In this document: piece after piece, positions 59,959-64,000 of the stretch
Layout of the letters: the number at the start of each line of letters is the position of its first letter
Numbering within the stretch: position 1 is the stretch's first letter
Source of the DNA: Flavobacteriaceae bacterium PS02293
Lineage (GTDB): Bacteria > Bacteroidota > Bacteroidia > Flavobacteriales > Weeksellaceae
NCBI GenBank assembly: GCA_029960045.1
Contig: JASCOV010000001.1
Coordinates: forward strand, 789,913 to 853,912
Length of the DNA stretch: 64,000 nt
Reading direction: 5' to 3'
The notes under the pieces: model-generated
What the model saw: the letters and a program-made list of their open reading frames with translations, nothing else
What the model was told of the DNA's origin: nothing
Database searches by the model: none
Position numbers and translations under genes: made by a program

Positions 59959-61498
59959 CAAGACCGACATTTGAAGTTTTTTCGCTTCTTTGTCGGTTTT
60001 TTTTATTTCCTAACTCTTTGTTTATCAAAGCAATATTGCCAGCGAGACTATTGATTTTTGTGGTTTGAAAATACTCGCCGTCGAAGATTAACTTTTCAGG
60101 ATATATCAAACCAACAATTGCCCTTTTATCAATGGTACTTGCATTCTTATACCTTTCAGAGATTTTCGTAATGGCATTTAATGCCTGCTTCATCTTTTGC
60201 TCAACATCACTTGTCTGTCCAGAACTTTTCAGCGAGTTTAGTTTAAAAGTGAGATTTTCTATTTCTGCTTTATACTTCATTTTAATTCTTCTAAAATCCT
60301 CTTCATCAATCTTATCGTCAAGATACATATCCCGCGCTTTGTCGATTCTTTCTTCAATAGAATTAAGTTTGTTTTGAAGAATCTTTTTTTCATCATTCAA
60401 ACCATTTGAAACAATTGAAAAATTTTGCTTTAAGATGGTATTCATTATTTTTTCAGCTCCTATACTAAACCTAAATTTTGATAATTCTTCCAGAAAAAGA
60501 TCATTAACTATTTCAGAATTATGTCTGAAACCGCATGCTGTTGTACAATGGTAATAGTAGTAATGCTTACTTCTGCCTTTAGCACCGCTAGCTGTGAGAG
60601 TCTTATTACATTTTGGGCAGAGTAGCAATCCTCGTAAAGGATATCGTTCTTCATTGATAATTCTTCCTGCTGGTAAAAATGCGTCTTGATTACTTTTTCG
60701 ATTTAAAGTATTCTGAACTTTCATAAATAGTTCTTCAGAGATTAAGGGATCATGTTTTCCTTCAACAATTTTCTCTTCTTCATCATTGTATGCTTTAAGA
60801 AATAATTTCCCACAATAGGCTATGTTTCTCAAGGCATCCATAAATGCATTTTTTGTGAGTTTTCTACCATCTCTTCTATTCATTTCCTTTAGCACTACTG
60901 CACTAGGTAAATGTCCCTTGGCTACCTGTTTGAAAGCCCATATCATATTTGTTGCTTCAGGTTCTTTAACTGCAACATACTTCCGTCCATCCTCTGTACA
61001 CCTATTTATGTATCCATATGGAGCTATTCCCATCATTCGCCCCTCTTTGATTGCTCTTCGCATACCGTAAGTAACATTCAATGCCCTCCTATCATTTTCT
61101 ACTTCAGGCGTTGACAAATATATTGCTAATAATAATTTATTTTCAGGTACTCGCAAATCTAAAGGCTGCTCAATGGCCTGTGGTGTAATACACAATTTAT
61201 TAAGGTTAGATATCATCTGATAAGCCTCGCTTGTATTACGGCTAAACCTATCCCATTTTGTAAAAAACAAAAATTTGTTTTGTTTTAAACCTCTACCTTT
61301 TTTAATATTAAATATGTATTTTTTCCATTCCGGTCTCTCAAAAGTTTTGGCGGAATGATCTTCATAGATTATTCTGTCGATAGTGATATTTAAAGAAGCA
61401 CAATGCTTACGTAAACGCTCCTCCTGATCACGTTGTGAATATCCTTTATCTGCTTGTTCGTCAGTTGAAACACGAATGTATAAATCAGCGATTTTCAT
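59924..61498 (-). CDS. Large serine recombinase (site-specific integrase)
   Basis: 524 aa. The resolvase catalytic domain (1-~150) has the nucleophile S11 in YIRVSTDEQ and Arg in KWDRFSRNT. The recombinase DNA-binding domain (~155-270; GIAPYGYINRC) is followed by a zinc ribbon (C294, C297, C318, C322; LLCPKCNKTL, YHCTTACGF) and a coiled coil (~365-450; KKILQNKLNSIEERIDKARDM) of the type that controls directionality. The last ~11 residues, TSTGFKPVTF, are encoded by the complement of the tRNA-Arg 3' part. Integration into a tRNA gene at its own 3' end is implied. Confidence 0.93.
   Translation of the reverse strand: MKIADLYIRVSTDEQADKGYSQRDQEERLRKHCASLNITIDRIIYEDHSAKTFERPEWKKYIFNIKKGRGLKQNKFLFFTKWDRFSRNTSEAYQMISNLNKLCITPQAIEQPLDLRVPENKLLLAIYLSTPEVENDRRALNVTYGMRRAIKEGRMMGIAPYGYINRCTEDGRKYVAVKEPEATNMIWAFKQVAKGHLPSAVVLKEMNRRDGRKLTKNAFMDALRNIAYCGKLFLKAYNDEEEKIVEGKHDPLISEELFMKVQNTLNRKSNQDAFLPAGRIINEERYPLRGLLLCPKCNKTLTASGAKGRSKHYYYYHCTTACGFRHNSEIVNDLFLEELSKFRFSIGAEKIMNTILKQNFSIVSNGLNDEKKILQNKLNSIEERIDKARDMYLDDKIDEEDFRRIKMKYKAEIENLTFKLNSLKSSGQTSDVEQKMKQALNAITKISERYKNASTIDKRAIVGLIYPEKLIFDGEYFQTTKINSLAGNIALINKELGNKKNRQRSEKTSNVGLVTSTGFKPVTF
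59963..60004 (+). terminator. tRNA terminator embedded in the recombinase coding sequence
   Basis: ACCGACA (59963-59969) pairs with TGTCGGT (59991-59997), inner GAAG/CTTC, then at least seven T. It follows the tRNA on the plus strand but lies inside the minus-strand recombinase gene. Confidence 0.75.
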
Positions 61499-61587
61499 AA
61501 TCTATTATTTGAAGTGATAAAATGAGAATAATCTACAGATGTTGAATGCTGTATGATTTTAATTGTTGGAGTCACTAAAATACGAAA

Positions 61588-61809
61588 TTAATCTCTAGTT
61601 GTTAGAAACTCTTTGATTGTAATTTTGACTAAAGTATGGCAAAGAAGTAAAATTTCAGCAGCCTCGTCATCCGATATAACTGCTCCTGAATCTTTAAGTA
61701 TTGTTATTGCTAAATCTAATGGCATTTCATGAAACTTCATAACAGATTCCAGTTCAAATAGCTTTGAACTATCAATATGCTGATGTTTCTTTGATTTTCT
61801 GTTAGACAT
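61588..61809 (-). CDS. Small hypothetical protein near the recombinase
   Basis: 73 aa, soluble: MSNRKSKKHQHIDSSKLFELE and then two predicted helices (VMKFHEMPLDLAITILKDSG, ISDDEAAEILLLCHTLVKITIKEFL). Basic N-terminus, acidic middle. It may be an excisionase-like or regulatory accessory of the element, but no domain is recognised. It is co-oriented with, and 89 nt upstream of, the recombinase gene. Confidence 0.6.
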   Translation of the reverse strand: MSNRKSKKHQHIDSSKLFELESVMKFHEMPLDLAITILKDSGAVISDDEAAEILLLCHTLVKITIKEFLTTRD

Positions 61810-62123
61810 TCAAGGCAGGATTAATTGATATGAAGAATCATCTATTTTTCATCGATTATAAATAGATTAACGATGAAAATCAGTTCAGAGACTTCAATTT
61901 TCACTCAATAAAAATCGAAAATAATAAGCTTAGAAACAAGCTTGTAGAATGTTGAAAGGTTATTAACTAATGATATGGAATAAAAAGATTGCGAAGTGGA
62001 TGATTTTGATATAAAGAACATTATCTTGGAGATAGCTACAAATAGTAAACTACAACCTATAAAAAAATATGAATGAAAATCATTTCATAGGTAGAACTTC
62101 CAAATTAATCAGAATTCAAAAAT
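61810..62123. other. 314-bp non-coding stretch inside the element
   Basis: No coding frame is convincing. One inverted repeat TTTTCATCG (61846-61854)/CGATGAAAA (61871-61879) with a 16-nt spacer, and two AAGCTT sites near 61928, are the only structures seen. Likely promoter/operator sequence for the small protein and recombinase, plus the end of the helicase transcript. Confidence 0.45.
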
Positions 62124-64000
62124 CTATCTCTTTCGGAATATAGGATTAGTAGTTACTTCTAAACTTTGCAATTTCCATTTAAACTCGTTTTTAATTGGCT
62201 GATCTATTATTGATTCAGTAGTGGTCGCTCCCCTATCTTTTGTTCTAAATAATCTCGAATTTTCTTCTGATCTTTCTTTTAAATTATTTAAGTCCTGATT
62301 AAACATTAACCTTTCCTTTTTTTCTATTTTATAATGAACAATTAAGCTACGCTTGATATCTGGAAGTTCTTCAAGCTTTTTATCCAGTTCTGCAATTTTT
62401 TCTTCAGTAGTTTTTGTTTGAAATTCAATTTGAGTAACATCTATTCCTTTCTGAGCTAAATTTTCAATTACTTCTTGTACTTGAATTTTATGAAGATCAA
62501 TTGTTTTTTGATATGATGGTAATTGGGTTGCCCAATATTCAGCATTTGCATCGCCATTTTTCGAATAGCCTTCAATCCTATTAAAAGAATGTTCAGCTTT
62601 TGTCACCAACTCTCTTACTTTCAAAACATCTTCATATTTTCTTAGTACAAATGCATTATCCGCAAGATGCTTGTTTTTCTCATTTTCAATTCTCTTTTTC
62701 ATCAATTCGATTTCAATGTTGGCTCTGGTTTCGGGATTGGTAATGATGGAGGTTTTTAGTTCTTGCGTGCTAATATCAGATATGTCCAAAACATCGGCTC
62801 CTTTTTTCATCGCTTCTAAATATCTTGCCTGTTTGGATTGCAGTTTTTGAAGCATAAAAACATCAATACTGTCATTGGTCAGCATAAAATTGATTCTCAC
62901 ATTTTCGTTTATATTTCCCTGTCTCCACGCTCGTCCTTCCACTTGTCGGAGTGAAGTAAAATTATATGGCAATGTAAGCATATAAACATCTGTTGTGTTT
63001 TCCTGAAGGTTCATTCCTTCCTGAATGGCCTCACTTCCGATGACCACTTTAATTTTTCCCTCATTAAAATCATTTTGAATAGAAATTCTTTGATTTTTAT
63101 TGGTAGCCCCTGTAATAATTCCGATTTCTTCAGGTTTATAACCTAGTTCAGTAATAAGATATTCTTTTAGTTTTGGAAATTGAGCAACCGCCAATTCAGA
63201 ATAAATAATTTGTCCCGATTCCGGAATGTCATTTTTATTTTGTTGAATTAAATCCATTGTTTGTTTCAACTTTAGAGAATTTTCGACAAATTCTTTTACA
63301 GAAGGTTCGTCACCTTCAAAATAAGGAGATAAATACGGCGAAATTGCAATCAGTCGGGCATTGAGAATATGAGTAAGAATTGCTCCCTTTTCAGTTTCGC
63401 TGAAATTTTCATTGAGCAAGTCATATTGTTCTCTTGTCAGATCATTCTGCTCAATTTTATACTCTTTGTTGATTTTGTTAGGACGAATCAATTCAGGATT
63501 GTCTTCTTCTCCTTTTATATCAATGAATTCCGAAAGTAATTGCTGAAACAGCGAATTATTTTTAAATCTCCGAACATTGGCTTTATACTTCACATCACCT
63601 TTTGCATCAATTTCCATATCATTATCCGCTTCCATAAAGGTCTCGAAGAATGTATTCACGTTGAAATATCCCGATTCTTCTAATCTTTTATTTGCTATTA
63701 AAGAAAGAATGGAATAATATTCCAAAGGCTTGTTGGTAAAAGGCGTTGCGGAAAGCAAGGTTACATTTCTTCCGTCATTTTTGTCTTGAATGTACTGAGC
63801 TGCCATCCATGTATTGATTCCCAATTTGGAAGTCTGTTGGTTTTGACTTCTAAAATCGGAAGCAAATCGTCGGTCTTCAATTTTTACCTTTCCTACGATA
63901 TGATTCGCATTATGAACTTCGTCGTAAGTCAAGTGGTCGAATCCAAAATCTTCCCAATCATAGATTTTACCACGTTTCATTTTTCCCTCGATCTCCTTTT
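62124..64000 (-). CDS. SNF2/DEAD-type helicase part of a large conjugative-element protein (5' end off-window)
   Basis: At least 624 codons; the frame is open to the right edge (KEIEGKMKRGK before the internal ATG at 63980), so the start lies outside. The piece carries a DEVH motif (LTYDEVHNANH), LLSATPFTNKP, and helicase C-terminal motifs (VVIGSEAIQEGMNLQENTTD, LRQVEGRAWRQGN), then long coiled-coil stretches (DKKLEELPDIKRSL). The N-terminal methyltransferase half typical of such giant element proteins is not visible. ATPase/translocase on DNA, possibly anti-restriction, is inferred. The stop is normal. Confidence 0.85.
   Translation of the reverse strand, partial: KEIEGKMKRGKIYDWEDFGFDHLTYDEVHNANHIVGKVKIEDRRFASDFRSQNQQTSKLGINTWMAAQYIQDKNDGRNVTLLSATPFTNKPLEYYSILSLIANKRLEESGYFNVNTFFETFMEADNDMEIDAKGDVKYKANVRRFKNNSLFQQLLSEFIDIKGEEDNPELIRPNKINKEYKIEQNDLTREQYDLLNENFSETEKGAILTHILNARLIAISPYLSPYFEGDEPSVKEFVENSLKLKQTMDLIQQNKNDIPESGQIIYSELAVAQFPKLKEYLITELGYKPEEIGIITGATNKNQRISIQNDFNEGKIKVVIGSEAIQEGMNLQENTTDVYMLTLPYNFTSLRQVEGRAWRQGNINENVRINFMLTNDSIDVFMLQKLQSKQARYLEAMKKGADVLDISDISTQELKTSIITNPETRANIEIELMKKRIENEKNKHLADNAFVLRKYEDVLKVRELVTKAEHSFNRIEGYSKNGDANAEYWATQLPSYQKTIDLHKIQVQEVIENLAQKGIDVTQIEFQTKTTEEKIAELDKKLEELPDIKRSLIVHYKIEKKERLMFNQDLNNLKERSEENSRLFRTKDRGATTTESIIDQPIKNEFKWKLQSLEVTTNPIFRKR

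Larger units (their letters stand above)
59924..64000. mobile_element. Left end of an integrated element (serine-recombinase ICE or island) at tRNA-Arg
   Basis: The element begins within the tRNA 3' half and continues off the right edge. Visible cargo: large serine recombinase, a 73-aa protein, a 314-bp non-coding stretch and the 3' part of a large helicase-type protein found in Bacteroidota conjugative elements. The right end and the second att copy are outside the window. Confidence 0.75.

Overview
The window comes from a low-GC flavobacterium, most likely Chryseobacterium or a close Weeksellaceae relative. The signs are Bacteroidota-type promoters (TAnnTTTG -7 boxes), a SusD/GH polysaccharide locus, a T9SS sorting domain, SusC-type plug domains, menaquinone genes (menA, menB), a fused alpha/beta 2-oxoacid dehydrogenase E1, and a small bacterial SRP RNA with its own -7 box. 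Nearly all of it reads as core chromosome. The right end, from the tRNA-Arg(ACG) gene at 59885 onward, is the start of an integrated mobile element.

Layout. 1-5265: the 3' end of a beta-glucan utilisation locus (SusD end, PKD-type glycan-binding lipoprotein, two GH30 enzymes around one GH16). 5341-8420: a lipoprotein, an M14 carboxypeptidase, a 725-bp gene-free region, and an XRE regulator with an array of operator-like palindromes. 8442-19769: tRNA-Arg(CCT), a B12/radical-SAM protein, atpC-atpD, ribF, kdsB, an aminotransferase and a phosphohexomutase. 19788-23878: an operon that contains a two-gene AAA ATPase plus PD-(D/E)xK-like nuclease module. 24024-36619: SRP RNA, menaquinone genes, DUF2807 and DUF4920 envelope proteins, a zinc-ribbon-less coiled-coil protein, NIF3, a RES/Xre toxin-antitoxin pair, an ion channel, two lipolytic-type hydrolases and lpdA. 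36723-43943: ECF sigma factor with a TM-plug-VWA fusion, then a GbsR/MarR-linked membrane cluster. 44020-51405: a giant alpha-2-macroglobulin with an internal SusC plug, encoded next to a SusC-like barrel that lacks a plug. 51710-59837: E1 fusion, T9SS cargo, rnz, rdgB, CPBP protease, metal-chelate binding protein. 59885-64000: tRNA-Arg(ACG) with a large serine recombinase running into it, then the 3' part of a conjugative-element helicase.

How the parts work together. The strongest system-level signal joins two distant operons. The ECF sigma/VWA operon and the barrel/A2M operon carry nearly the same promoter (TTCCAACC, 14-15 nt, GCATCT). Each also encodes a SusC-type plug fused to a protein that normally has none. 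This suggests one cell-envelope surveillance or protease-trap regulon driven by the ECF factor. A second candidate system is the AAA ATPase/nuclease pair inside a housekeeping operon. At smaller scale the window has a dispersed ~105-nt hairpin element in three copies with co-varying T/A runs, a two-operator RES/Xre control region, and a recombinase gene whose 3' coding DNA appears to double as the tRNA terminator.
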